Source of the DNA: Cladopsammia gracilis
Lineage: Eukaryota > Cnidaria > Anthozoa > Scleractinia > Dendrophylliidae
Assembly (NCBI GenBank): GCA_022457155.1
Contig: JAJGOT010000201.1
Coordinates: forward strand, 273,501 to 337,500
Length of the DNA: 64,000 nucleotides
Direction: 5' to 3'
Positions 44,357 to 55,456 of the stretch are shown here, piece by piece. Position 1 is the stretch's first letter. Each line of letters starts with the position of its first letter. The notes under the pieces were generated by a model, which did no database searches, had not been told where the DNA came from, and saw only the letters and a list, made by a program, of their open reading frames with translations. The position numbers and the translations under genes are program-made.

Positions 44357-45716
44357 TAGCCTGTGAACAGGCTCTCTGGTGGGGTATAGGGCAAAAAAAA
44401 AAGAAAACGGCGCACGGGGAGGGGGTGGGTAAAAGGAAAAGGGAGGGGGAGAGCCTGTCGACAAATTATTGAGGCCGCCATTCCGCCCCTTTGTAATTAA
44501 CCTGTCGATTATCTGTCAACAAGATCATTATCAGTGGTTAGTTGCACTGGAATGTAAATAATTGCGCACGTGAAAATGACAAGTCGCGGGAACCAATAAT
44601 CACGACATGAGAAATTTAACGATCCTCACACTTGCAAAGCGATAACAAACTTTAGCCGATTAGTATGTATCTTGCAACAAAAGAGAGCCAGAGAGACCGC
44701 AATGTATGCCAATTTGAGCTAGCACCAAACAACGGCATAAAGAAATATAATTCTAACGGCTCTGTACAGCATTAATTCCTCCTATCAATTTGAGAGATAT
44801 TCCGCCGAGATCAAAAAATCAATATCATCGAAGAGAACAAATTCATAACTGTGATCTACAGGCGCATTTCTCTGTTAAGTCTTACTGGGAAAGCTTTATG
44901 CTTTTTAAATACTTTTTAGCGATGAGTGATACTAGTTTTTAGCCTGTCTGTTTTTTTAGAGAGTCGCTTAAAGACATGCATGCTTGAAGGCTTAAAACGA
45001 TACAATGGTCACACAACAGGAGACGTGTAGGTCTGTCTACCCCATTTATAACCATACGCGTAGTTCTTTCTCAGCTTCTTCTTCCCCTTAACCAATAGCA
45101 AATGCTTTGAGTCCCAAACGTGTCATCTCCTCGACTTGATCCTTCATAATGGAAACTAGTGGCGTTACAACAATAACGGTCGTTATTTCCAACTTCACCA
45201 CAGCTCTTTCAGGACACGACGGAGAATTTCAATGCAAAGATTAAACTTTTTTCAAATCCAGTCGGAAGAATGCCAAATACATCATGTTTCTCCGCAAAAG
45301 ACTTCAAGCAGCGTTTCTGCTCTTCTTTTAAACCTGTAATATGAGGGAAATCCCTCAGAGAATCGCCTAATGCAATGCTTTTTCAAACTGATCGATTGAG
45401 AACCGGCCGTCAAACATGTTTCTATTTTACGGTGCGATATGCATATTTTGATCGCATGTCGGCGCGCAGATATCAAAATGACCGCAAACTTGTCAACAGA
45501 ATGTGTCAACAGTCGGCGATCTGACTAATCAGCGTTTGCACTAAAATCTAGTGCACAGTTGGTGATCTGGAACGGCGGCATCAATGGTTTGTCTACAGGC
45601 CTCCCCGCCTCTTCCCCTCTCCCCAGTTTTCCCGCGGCTCGCTTCGCTCGCCGACTTTTCTTTTCGCCGCTATCTACTTTCGTCATACCCCCACAAGGAG
45701 GCCTGTTCACAGGCTA
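44357..45716. mobile_element. TIR element, 9-bp TSD, 1360 bp
   Basis: Ends TAGCCTGTGAACAGGC... and ...GTTCACAGGCTA, each end itself a small palindrome, with about 34 bases of terminal inverted repeat. Target duplication TTCTTCAAG (44348-44356 and 45717-45725), which splits the LINE endonuclease cleanly. It carries a decayed RecQ-type helicase fragment. A 9-bp TSD fits Mutator-like elements or a helicase-bearing Academ-type lineage. No transposase is seen. Confidence 0.88.
45090..45400 (-). pseudogene. RecQ-type helicase fragment in TIR element
   Basis: On the minus strand the order is: an upstream HITGLKEEQK-like region near 45330, a Walker A region reading DVFGILPTGFEKSLIF (canonical RecQ has GFGKS) near 45245-45285, and motif Ia VIVVTPLVSIMKDQVEEM near 45135-45185 in another frame. 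Only the first third of the helicase remains. It could be the relic of the autonomous parent's helicase or a captured gene fragment. Confidence 0.75.
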
Positions 45717-47244
45717 TTCTTCAAGAAACCTACAGCACGAACGATGTTGTCGATCAGTGGAAAAAACAATGGCCTGGCGAATCTTTTTTCTCACACGGTT
45801 CTAATCATAGTCGCGGTGTAGCTATTCTCATTCGTAAGTTTCTAGATTTTAAAATTAAATCAACGCGTGCTGATGATGAGGGCAGACGTCTTATTCTAGA
45901 AGCTACTATTCAAGGTCTCCCCTTTCTTTTGATTAACGTTTACGCGCCAAATTCAACTTCAAAACAATCTTTTTTTCAAACATTGGCTGACTCTGTTTAT
46001 GACAACGACTACCGGGAGGACAACCATAAACTTTTAATCGGAGACTTTAATGTTGCCTTGCAGCCCGCTTAAGATTGCTCGGGTGGGAACGCAACTCTTA
46101 AAGAATCGGTCAAATTCTTAGAAAACATTATAACGGAGTACGATTTAGTAGACATTTGGAGAGTTCGCAACCCAGACAGCAAAAAATTCACTTGGCGTCA
46201 AAAAAGCCCAATTATTCAAAGACGTCTCGATTATTGGCTAATAAGTGATCTGCTTCAAGATGATGTTGCCAAAACGGATATTGTATCTGCAATCAAAACA
46301 GATCATGCTGCTATCGTTCTTGAGATCGACAGCCTAGTGGACCTCCCTCGCGGCCCATCATTTTGGAAATTCAACAATAGCCTCCTAGATGATCCCACAT
46401 ACGTTCAGAATATACGAGACAACTATCCAATCTGGTTAGAAGAAATTGGATTTTGTAACGATTTAAGAGTGAAGTGGGATTGGATTAAATATAAGATACG
46501 ACAAGAAAGTATAACATACAGCAAATTGAAAGCTCGCGAAAGGAAAGCAAAGATAAAAACCATTGAAAATACACTAAAAATGCGCGAAGAAATAATTGCA
46601 GAAGCACCGACTCCAGAAAATTTGGTTAACTTAGAAGCAATTAAGATGGAGTACGAAAGGGAATTTGATTATATTGTGAGAGGTTCAATAATTCGCTCAA
46701 GAGCCACCTGGTACGAACAAGGCGAAAGAAATTCAAAATACTTTCTCAACTTAGAAAATAATAACAAAAAAGAAAGCTGCATTAGGAAACTTCAAAAGCC
46801 TGACGGAATAGAAACCACCGATGCAAATGTTATACTAAAGGAAATCTACAGTTTTTATTCAGATCTTTACAATGTCGAACCAGACATTCAAACTGACTTA
46901 ATGGATTGTCCCTTTTTTGCATGCCCCGAAGCAATTCCTCAATTAGATGAAGCTATGAAAGAAATATGCGATGGTCAATTGACATACTCCGAATGTTTTC
47001 AAGTGCTCTCAACATTCGAGAACAACAAAACTCCTGGAAATGACGGTCTTTCTGTAGCGTTTTATAAATTCTTCTGGCCAGAAGTTGGCACGCTTCTAGT
47101 AGACTCCTTAAATTACGCCTGCATTCACGGAGAATTATCTAACTCACAAAAAGAAGCGGTCATAACCCTGATAGAAAAAAAAGATAGAGATCGAAGATTT
47201 ATAAAAAATTGGAGACCAATATCCCTCGTAAATGAACACGTTAA

Positions 47245-48180
47245 CCCTATTCAGACTGAGAGGGGGGCTTTTCGAACCCCCCCTCCAGTAAAATTGTAAT
47301 AACTCTTACACCGAAATAGCTATGAGGCTGAAATTTTCTGACTTTTCCTAGAATTTATCTAGAGACATTTTGGTATCCATAACATGTCAGTGTCATTAAC
47401 CATGTTGCCATGGCAACCGGTTTTTGACACAGGTTTCCAAAATATTAAAATATGGTGAATTTTTAATTTTAAGATCTTGTTCTTTGACTTATAGTGCATT
47501 TTTTTGTTAGAATAGTTTTTTCTTGGGACCAGTTCTTGAATGACATCAAAAATTTTTAACATCAAATATTTCGGGGGGAGGGGTAGGTAAATTTTTGCCC
47601 TCTTTTACTTATAGACAAACATTTTGTACTATTTATTAAATAACGCTTCTAAGTTCATTGTTTGGATAATAGACATTAGTTTGATACGTGTTTTATACAT
47701 TCTGATCCTTTTCTCTTTTAGATATATTTTAAATTTTAATTTAAACAAAAAAAAAAAGAAAATCCAACATGGCGGATCCAAGATGGCGGATCCAAGATGG
47801 CGGACAATAATTTCAAAATTATAGTTTTATCCCTTTTTATTGCTTTTTCTCGCTTTACAAATGTGTCAAGTGTGTCATTGTTTGTATTTATTATGTTTTA
47901 ATATTAAAGAGATGATTTTACAGTTATATTTGATATTTTAAGTATCTGGATGGAAAAATATCAAAGAAACGTCGGAAAAACAAAAATGACGTCATTATGA
48001 CGTCATAATTGCGTGTGGCAGGTCAAAACTGGGTGTGAGGTTTCCTTGTATGGAGGTGAACATTGTGTGAAAATTTCATGGTCCTAGCCTTACCGGTTCC
48101 AGAGATATATAGGGGGGGTCCGAGGCGCCCCCCCCCCCCCCCAGTCACAGATTGCCTAAAAAAGCCCAGTCTGAATAGGG
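47245..48180. mobile_element. piggyBac-type MITE, TTAA target, 936 bp
   Basis: Begins CCCTATTCAGACTG and ends CAGTCTGAATAGGG, flanked by TTAA on both sides (47241-47244 and 48181-48184). TTAA targets and CCC-starting ends are the piggyBac signature. It is non-coding. It carries three consecutive AGATGGCGGA-type words near 47768-47803. It splits the RT of the plus-strand LINE. Confidence 0.9.
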
Positions 48181-49048
48181 TTAAAATTGGCTCAAAAGCT
48201 ATTGCTAAACGTTTGAAAAAAGTGTTACCACACATTATTCATTACGACCAGAACGCCTTTGTAAAAGGACGAACAATTTTTTGACGCCGTTAGAACAATA
48301 AATGATATTATGGAGTTTACGGAAGTGAAGGGGTACCAAGGTATAATGATCGCCATAGACTTTGAAAAAGCCTTTGATTCACTGGGTTGGGACTTTCTGC
48401 TTAGATCTCTTGAATCATTTGGTTTCGGCGCATCCTTTATAAAATGGATAAAAACTTTTTATAAAGACACAACGAGCTGTGTAGCCAACAATGGGTTTTT
48501 TACTCCAAGTTTTCGCATTAAACGAGGCGTCCGGCAAGGCGATCCACTTTCACCATCTCTTTTTATCATAGTTCTTGAATTATTATCAATTTCTATCCGT
48601 AATAATGTTCGGATAAAGGGGATTAAAGTGGACGGAAATGAAATAAAATTAGTCACCTTTGCCGATGACATGACATCATTCGTTCGCGATAAACAATCAC
48701 GCATAACTCTCCTAGACGTTATCAAATCATTTGGTAGATATTCAGGATTGATGATTAACCAAGACAAAACGGAAACACTTCTACTTGGGAACAGTCGAGA
48801 TTAAAAAATCCATCAAAATTTTAGGGGTTCACTTCACCTACAATAACTTACTTTTTTACAAGCTGAACTTTGAATCAATTGAGAAATCTTTGAGAGATAT
48901 GCTTAAAGGTTGGGGCTGGAGAGGCCTCACAATAATAGGCAAAATACAAATTATCAAATCTTTTGCGCTACCGAAGATTTTATAGAGGCTCATGATGATC
49001 TCGAATAAAAAAAGATTTCATAAAGAAAGTAAACACCCTACTTTATAT

Positions 49049-49875
49049 TCCACATGGCTTGGTTTCCTTTGTTCTCGTAGGGGATTATCTAGAGTAATCC
49101 CCGCTAATTATCAACTGTCTGAAAAGCTGGTGGCGGCTTTTGATTGTTACAGGGGAGTGCGGGGCTGAAACAATAGCAAAACAATGGAATATATTCACCT
49201 CAACCTATTCCCCCAACATATTCCCCTGACATATTCCCCTGACATATTCCCCTCTCAACACCCAAAGTTGCAAACAAAAATAACAGCAACGCAAGAAAAA
49301 TTTGTCACCAACTTTAAGGATTCTTACATTTTGAACACAACCGAGCAATTTGTTAAATTGAACGCAGACGATGATCGTTCCGAAATACTGGATTACTGGA
49401 TTCTACTTACTGCTGCGATATCTTAACATTGCTTGGCATCTTCGAACAACACCTCAGTCACTTCTGCAACGCTAAACTGCGTGTTATCATAAGCACCTCG
49501 AGATTGTTCAGTCGCGAGCTCCTAGTCTAGCTTACTGCTTACATTTAATGAACCACTGAAACTGTTCCGAGTAAGAAACAAGTCGTCTACTTAGTCACTC
49601 ATGTCTTCTGATCTTGGAGTAAATAAAGCTCAGACACGACGCAAAACATGTTTGTTCTGTACGAATTTACCACGTCGAAATCCCAGTGCGTACGTTCAGC
49701 ATTTTAATTCTATTGTTCTCCACGGCATACAAAGGCATTCCGAAATATGCATTGCACAAAAGCGTTTGTTTGTCATTGGGCAGTCAACCTGGCCCATGTG
49801 GAATATAAGCCCGTTATTTTTAGGCACCTCGTGGATACGTGATTTATTCACCTCGGGCGAATAAATCACGTATCC

Positions 49876-49893
<18 letters not shown>
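49049..49893. mobile_element. ~850-bp insertion in LINE ORF2, type unknown
   Basis: The LINE RT reads into ACACCCTACTTTAT at 49046 and resumes at ACCCTTACTTATTC near 49896, which suggests an imperfect ~11-bp target duplication. The interior holds a hairpin at 49079-49101, a CATATTCCCCTGA repeat at 49215-49255 and the large palindrome at 49813-49897. No terminal inverted repeat was found and no coding domain recognised. Confidence 0.55.

Positions 49894-49897
<4 letters not shown>
49813..49897. repeat. 85-bp hairpin
   Basis: Arms of about 37-39 bases (49813-49849 and 49859-49897). The arms contain ACGTGATTTATTC and its complement, and the loop is 9 bases. It lies at the right edge of the unknown insertion and may be its end structure. 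Confidence 0.85.
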
Positions 49898-49907
<10 letters not shown>

Positions 49908-51066
49908 TCTTTTATTTGGAAAGGTAACGATAAGGTTAAACGCACTGTCTTAATTAGTCCAATTGAAAATGGTGGGCTCAAAATGCCAGACTTAGATTCT
50001 ATGATTGCCACTCAAAGGATAATTTGTATTAAGAAGTATCTTGCTCCTACCATAGCTAGCTGGAAGTTTATTTTGGAATCTTATTTAAAGAACGTGGGAG
50101 GAAAATTTTTGTTTCAATGTAATTTTGATTATTCAAAATTATCTTTAATCCTTCCAGACTTCTACAGGGAATGTATTTTGACATGGTCGTCATTTAGTCA
50201 CAACATTTCTTCCTCGTATACTGAGATATCTAATCAAGTTTTGTGGAACAACAAGTATATTTGTATCTTATCTCGTTCAGTTTATAACCAAAAGCTGATC
50301 AAGTCCGGATTCATAACGATTCGTGACCTCGTTGACTCGAATGGCGCGCTAAGAGAAATCAGGGAACCACTACGCTCAACTCTTTCACCTGTCGACCATT
50401 TTCTGCTTTTTGGTCTAGCTAATGCCCTCCCGAAAGAATGGCGCAAAGTGTTAAAAATAAGAGTGTTAAAAATAAGACGAATAAGACTCCTGGCCCTTCA
50501 AATGAAGAATTCGTTGATCTCACTAGATTTTCATTATTTCTTGAAGGGAAGAAAGTAGATATAGAAAAGGTCCAAGCTAGATTAGTCTATGATCATCTCA
50601 TTTCTAAAATGTCGACAACGCCGACAGCCATGATAAAATACAATGAAATCTACAATACAGCGAACTATCAGCTAGACTGGGAAAAAATTTACTCGCTATC
50701 CTTCCAAATAACGCTAGACACTAAATTAAGAGAATTTCAATACAAGATACTTCATAGAATTTGTTATACAAACAAAATGCTTTTTAAATTTGGAATAGTT
50801 GATTCACCACTATGCTACTTCTGTAAAGAAGAGTTAGAGACAATAGAACATTTTTTCTTCCAGTGTGAAATTGTCTCTTTTTTGGAATGAAATAAATAAC
50901 ATCTTAAAATCGCAAAAGCTTATTTCCGCTCCTTTCGATATCAAGGATATTTTCTTTGGAATTGTCCGTGCGGCCAACAACAACAATGTTCTTATTAATT
51001 ACATCATTCTCGACGCTAAATACTTTATCTACCGTTCTAAGCTTAATAAATCCCCTCTCTCCGTTA

Positions 51067-51483
51067 AGGCCTATTTACACGCTGCGATTTGTCGGGCCGA
51101 TTTGTCGGCCACGACAAATCGTACGCGCGCTCTTTGTACAGTGCAAGCATTGTACATGAACTTTTTTTTTATTTCAAAACTTTTCGTCTAAGAACTTCTT
51201 GAAAAACAAATGATATCCAATAGGTTATTTAGGTTGTTGTTAGTTTAAATACTGCAGATATAATTTGTTTTGCGTGATTTCTTGTCCAGATTGCGTTTTC
51301 GTTCTTAAAATCGGGCCCGACACGCGAAAATCTGTGAAGCGATCACAGATTTTTTCCGAATCGGCCGACATGTCGGACTGAAATCGAGCGCGCATCGGGT
51401 CGCCATTTACACGCGCCGATTTGCTTCACGATTTCTCGGGGCCGACAAATCGGCACGACAAATCGCAGCGTGTAAATAGGCCT
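51067..51483. mobile_element. PIF/Harbinger-type MITE, 417 bp
   Basis: Ends AGGCCTATTTACACGCTGCG and its complement, with about 45 bases of inverted repeat and further internal repeats of CGATTTGTCGG. The 3-bp target TTA is on both sides (51064-51066 and 51484-51486). It lies in the last codons of LINE ORF2 and leaves the reading frame around it recognisable. Confidence 0.82.
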
Positions 51484-51600
51484 TTAGTCTGTTTTTAGAA
51501 AAATGTAAGAGAACGTATCAAATCGAACGTGTTATTGCGAGAAGGAACAAAAAGCTTTTTCTCCACAACAAAAAATGGGAGCCCCTCCTTCCTCTGTTGA

Positions 51601-51869
51601 AACAATAGCTATAACTTTCTCTTGGTATACAAGTTATAAGCGTTTAAGCATGTTAAAAATATTGTTAAGTTTAAGTAACGTTCTGTAAGTATTGTTTTGT
51701 AATTAGCGTAAGTATCATATTGTAAGTAGTGTAAGTACCGTACTGCAAGAAGTATATGTATTGATTTGTAAGTAGCGTACCGTAAGAAGTATATGTATTG
51801 ATTTGTAAGTAGTGTAAGCTTTGTATTGTGAAATAAAATCTTTGGCTTTTCAAAAAAAAAAAAAAAAAA
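51601..51869 (+). other. 3' UTR and poly(A) tail of the plus-strand LINE
   Basis: Contains repeats of TGTAAGTAGTGTAAG and AGAAGTATATGTATTGATT. An AATAAA signal near 51832 comes before the A tail at 51852-51868. Confidence 0.75.
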
Positions 51870-53458
51870 GTAAAAGCTAACGAGTAAATTTTCTTCCAGT
51901 CAAAAGAAAGACTTGGATATTTATTTTTAACTCTGGCTTGAGCTGTACGGGGACTCGCCATATGGGACTTGAATTCATTATATATCATTTTGGAGGTGAT
52001 ACCCAACAGGTCAACCTTCTCACCCATTACTGGCAGTTGAAAACAGTCTTCGTTTAACTGAAATGGTTTGGAATACGTATTCTCTTTTTATAATGTTGCG
52101 CCATTCACTAGGTATAGCGTCGACAACTATTCCCATCAAAACGAATCTTTGACTTAAGGTTAGTTTAGCTCCTAGAATGTTCGTACTTTTGAGGAAAATA
52201 TGATCCTTTGAGACCAAATCCCCAACTTTATTTAAACCCTGCTTACGAAAGAAAGGTTGATATATGGATTTCCCTAAACGGAGAATATATTTGTTGTTCC
52301 ATACTACTTGATTCATTATGTCTTGATAAGAAACTACCTCCTTCGTTGTAAGGTAGGACCATGCCTCAAGACAATCTTTGTAGAACATTGGCAAAGAAAT
52401 AGGTAAATTGCAATAATCAAAATGACACTGCAAAATAAACTTACCACCTACTTTCTCTAAATAATGATCCAAAACGAATTTCCAAGGACTAATATAGTCT
52501 TCGATGTATTTTTTTAAGACAGATAATTCGCTGAGACTGAATCATACATTCTAAATCTAGCATCTTCAGACCGCCATCTTCTATATCGTTGATTAACGCC
52601 ACCCGTTTGACCTTATCCTTACCATTCCAAATAAAATGGTAAAGTTATTTGTTAACTTCCTTTAAAAGATCATTCGAAACAAAAATTACAGCTGCTTTTG
52701 ACATAAATTGTGGAATAGCAAATGATTTAACTATTTGAATTTTCCCTATAATGGTTAGCCCCCGCCACTTCCACATATTTAGTGTCTTTTTTATAGATTT
52801 AAGAGTTTCCTCGAAATTTTCTATTTTCCTAGACAACTCGTCGTAAGTAAAATGCACACCTAGGATTTTTAATGATTTTTTAAATTCGTACGGAAACGTT
52901 TCCAGTTTTTTTTTTTTCTGAACCCAAACAAAAAAATTCTGTTTTTCCAGCATTGACGTTGAGACCAGATAGTGAAGCAAAGTGCACAAGATTGCAAAGT
53001 ACGTACTCATAAGAAGAATTGCCTTTCAAAAAGCATGTCATGTCATCAGCATAAATGGCAAGTTTAACCTCTTTGTTTCCGATCTTGATACCTTGAATAT
53101 TTTCATCTTGCCGAATACTACATGCCAGAACTTCCAAGGCTAAAATTAAAAGAAAGGGCGATAGTGGATCACCTTGTCTTACCCCTCGGTCTACCTTGAA
53201 ATAATTTGAAGTGAAGCCGTTGTTCATGACACAGCTAGACACGTTCGAGTAAAAGGTTCGAATCCATTGAACAAAATATGGCCCAAAGTTAAAAGCGTGA
53301 AGGACTTTAAATAGGTATTTATGGTTTATAGAATCAAAAGCTTTTTCAAAGTCTATTGTAATTAACTAGAACACCTGAAGAATCAATTTGTTTTGTATAT
53401 TGTACTACATCGTCTATTGTCCTAATGGCATTGAAAATCGACCTTCCTTGAACATAGG

Positions 53459-53750
53459 GCGTGAGCGGCACGGTGGTCTAGTGGTTAGCGCGTCGGACTT
53501 TCAACCTGAAGGTCGGTGGTTCGAGCCTGGTCTCTGCCGTCGTGTTGTTTCCTTAGACAAGAAACTTTACTCCACACTGTCTCTCTCCACCCAGGTGTAT
53601 AAATGGGTACCGGCGACAAAATTCTGGGGGTAACCCTGCGATGGACTAGCATCCTATCCAGGGGGGAGTAGCAATATTCCTAGTTGCTTCATGCTACGGA
53701 AACCGGATTAAGCTCCGGCCGTGTGGGTCATCTTGGCCCGAGTGCGACTT
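53459..53750 (+). mobile_element. tRNA-headed SINE, 292 bp
   Basis: The 5' part is tRNA-like. It has an A box (GTGGTCTAGTGGTTAGCGCG) near 53471 and a B box (GGTTCGAGCC) near 53518, spaced as in RNA polymerase III promoters. A body with CCACCCAGGTGTATAAATGG near 53590 follows. A 12-bp target duplication CTTGAACATAGG is at 53447-53458 and 53751-53762. It lies in RT of the minus-strand LINE and has no coding role. Confidence 0.85.
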
Positions 53751-53834
53751 CTTGAACATAGGCACTTTGATTATAATGTATCAGATCAGGTAGGATAGGT
53801 TCCAGTCGTTTGGCTAAGGCTTTCGACGCTATTT

Positions 53835-55456
53835 TAGCCTGTTCCAGGCTCTCAGATAGTGGAGGCGAGCGAAAAATGTTGGTAGCGAAGAAAAAAACGA
53901 GTGTGAACTGGGGAGAGGGAAAAGGAAGGAGAGCCTGTGAGACTTTCTTTACCGAGCCTCTTCCGCCCACTTTTGTCACTTAGTTGCATAATTGGATTTC
54001 TGCTGTCAACATGTCCATCTGTCAATTTACCGTAATCATTCTCATATTTCTCGCGCGAGTAGATCGCGCAAACCCCGTCCGTGAGCATGTGACGATTGTT
54101 ATGTCTTCGTACTCAGCTTCTTCGAATCTCGAAGTCAGTCGAAGTCCATCCTTCAAATTGAAAATGCTGCATATTTTGCAAGAAAAACGTAGCATGTAAC
54201 GGAACAAAGATTCCACGCGTTTCTTTATATAGTGTCACCAAAAACAAGGAATTAGTGGCTCTTACTGGGGTCGAGAGTTTGGTGTTGGCCGATGTTGTCG
54301 CTTCACTTGGCCACAGGATTTGCAAGGCACGAGCAGCTTTCCAATATCACTTGTCTGACTTGTGCGAGAACGATCACTCGAATTCATGGAACGTTGTTAT
54401 AAAAGGTGACAGGCCTAACACAAATCCTGCTGTCGCTAAAAACATTTTAGCCCAGCTTTAGAATAAGTCTATCCCAAGTACGTGCCTGAGAGATTTTTCC
54501 TTTTGGATCAAAATAAAGATTTAACAGGCCTGTTGTTCTATTAAAATGTTGTCGTTTCTTTGATCTTAGGAAAAAATCTCTAGCTGTGATACTGACAGGA
54601 GGAATTTACGCTTTCCAGAGCCGTTTAGAATTATTTAGTTATGCGTTGTTTGTCTGCTAGCTCTTCGGATGACAGTGGAGTTTTTTTTTGGCTCACTTTG
54701 AAAGAGTTGCAAGATCAGTAGGAATTATTCGTTGCTTAGAATCAGTTCATTTCTCATTCCGTGATTTAATGTGAGCGCAAGTCTGCGGTTAGCACCTTTG
54801 CGGTTAGCATAACTTGCGAGATAGTGTTTCTTCATCACGGCTAAAAGAGTCTAAGATGCAAGTCTTATGCGATAGTCACGGTCTATATTGGAATAGTGGC
54901 ATCTTGCATTTTTTTAGCTCCTCAGAGTTTATTCTGCGTTTAAGTTGATGTGTTTCTAGGCTAGGCAGTATCTCCATTGTCAGTAAGTTTGCATCCGGTT
55001 TGAAATAATTGAATCTCCAGTCAGTCGCGGAAAGAGCTGAAATATTAAACTCTTTCCAAAACGGGTCGGCAGAACCGCACATCTTTTCCACGAGCCAGGC
55101 TTACAAGACACGTTTCTTGCTCCTTCCTCCGCGACCTTACTTTTGAGAAATCCAGGAGACATTCTTTCAAAATAGCACATTACTCGGATTCCGCGACATC
55201 GCGCGCGTGAACCGTTTTCACCATAATGCTGATTGACATGAGTGATTTAGATTACGCGTTTTGCGGGTGTTGACGCTATCTGTCAAAATTGACCAATCAG
55301 AGGGTATACCAGGAGCTGGTATACCAGAAGCGGTCCGTTAAAGAAAGTCTTACAGGCTCTCCTTCCGCCCTTTCCCCCACCCCCCTCCCTCTATTTTCTT
55401 CGCTCGCTCCGACATTTTTCGCTCGCCCCCACTATCTGAGAGCCTGGAACAGGCTA
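53835..55456. mobile_element. TIR element, 9-bp TSD, 1622 bp
   Basis: Same family as 44357-45716. Ends TAGCCTGTTCCAGGCT... and ...AGCCTGGAACAGGCTA, with about 58 bases of inverted repeat (CTCAGATAGTGG and complement). Target duplication ACGCTATTT (53826-53834 and 55457-55465). Inside are a subterminal GAGCCTGTGAGACTTTCTTTA block and a decayed RecQ-type helicase fragment. No transposase. Confidence 0.88.
54960..55190 (-). pseudogene. RecQ-type helicase fragment in second TIR element
   Basis: On the minus strand a frame at 55090-54980 reads AVLPTRFGKSLIFQLFPRL, the Walker A region of RecQ helicases (GFGKS expected, RFGKS here). It lies in the same relative place and orientation as the fragment at 45090-45400. 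The rest of the helicase is not preserved. Confidence 0.72.

Larger units (their letters stand above)
44238..51600 (+). pseudogene. LINE ORF2: endonuclease, reverse transcriptase, Cys/His end
   Basis: APE-type endonuclease begins near 44240 (SLNVRGIRSF) and resumes at 45726 (ETYSTND; NVYAPNS near 45940; LIGDFNV near 46040). One in-frame TAA lies at 46070-46072. RT starts with NNKTPGNDGLS near 47023. After the piggyBac insertion come IAIDFEKAFDS near 48350, RGVRQGDPLSP near 48520 and the active site FADDMTSF near 48658. Frameshifts occur near 48280 and 48800. After the 49049-49893 insertion the connector and thumb continue (FIWKGNDK) to the Cys/His motif CYFCKEE near 50815. It ends after the Harbinger MITE near 51600. 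Confidence 0.87.
41413..51869 (+). mobile_element. Plus-strand L1/Tx1-like LINE with four nested insertions
   Basis: Runs from about 41413 to a poly(A) tail of 17 A at 51852-51868. It has ORF1, ORF2 (endonuclease, RT, Cys/His end) and a 3' UTR. It lies inside the minus-strand LINE, whose coding sequence stops at 51886 and resumes at 41412. The target duplication is imperfect (GTGAAA/GTAAAA). Nested inside it are elements at 44357, 47245, 49049 and 51067. Confidence 0.82.

Noticed and set aside
53462..53535. tRNA-like sequence with A and B boxes
   Set aside because: It is the head of a SINE: a conserved non-tRNA body follows and target duplications enclose the whole unit.
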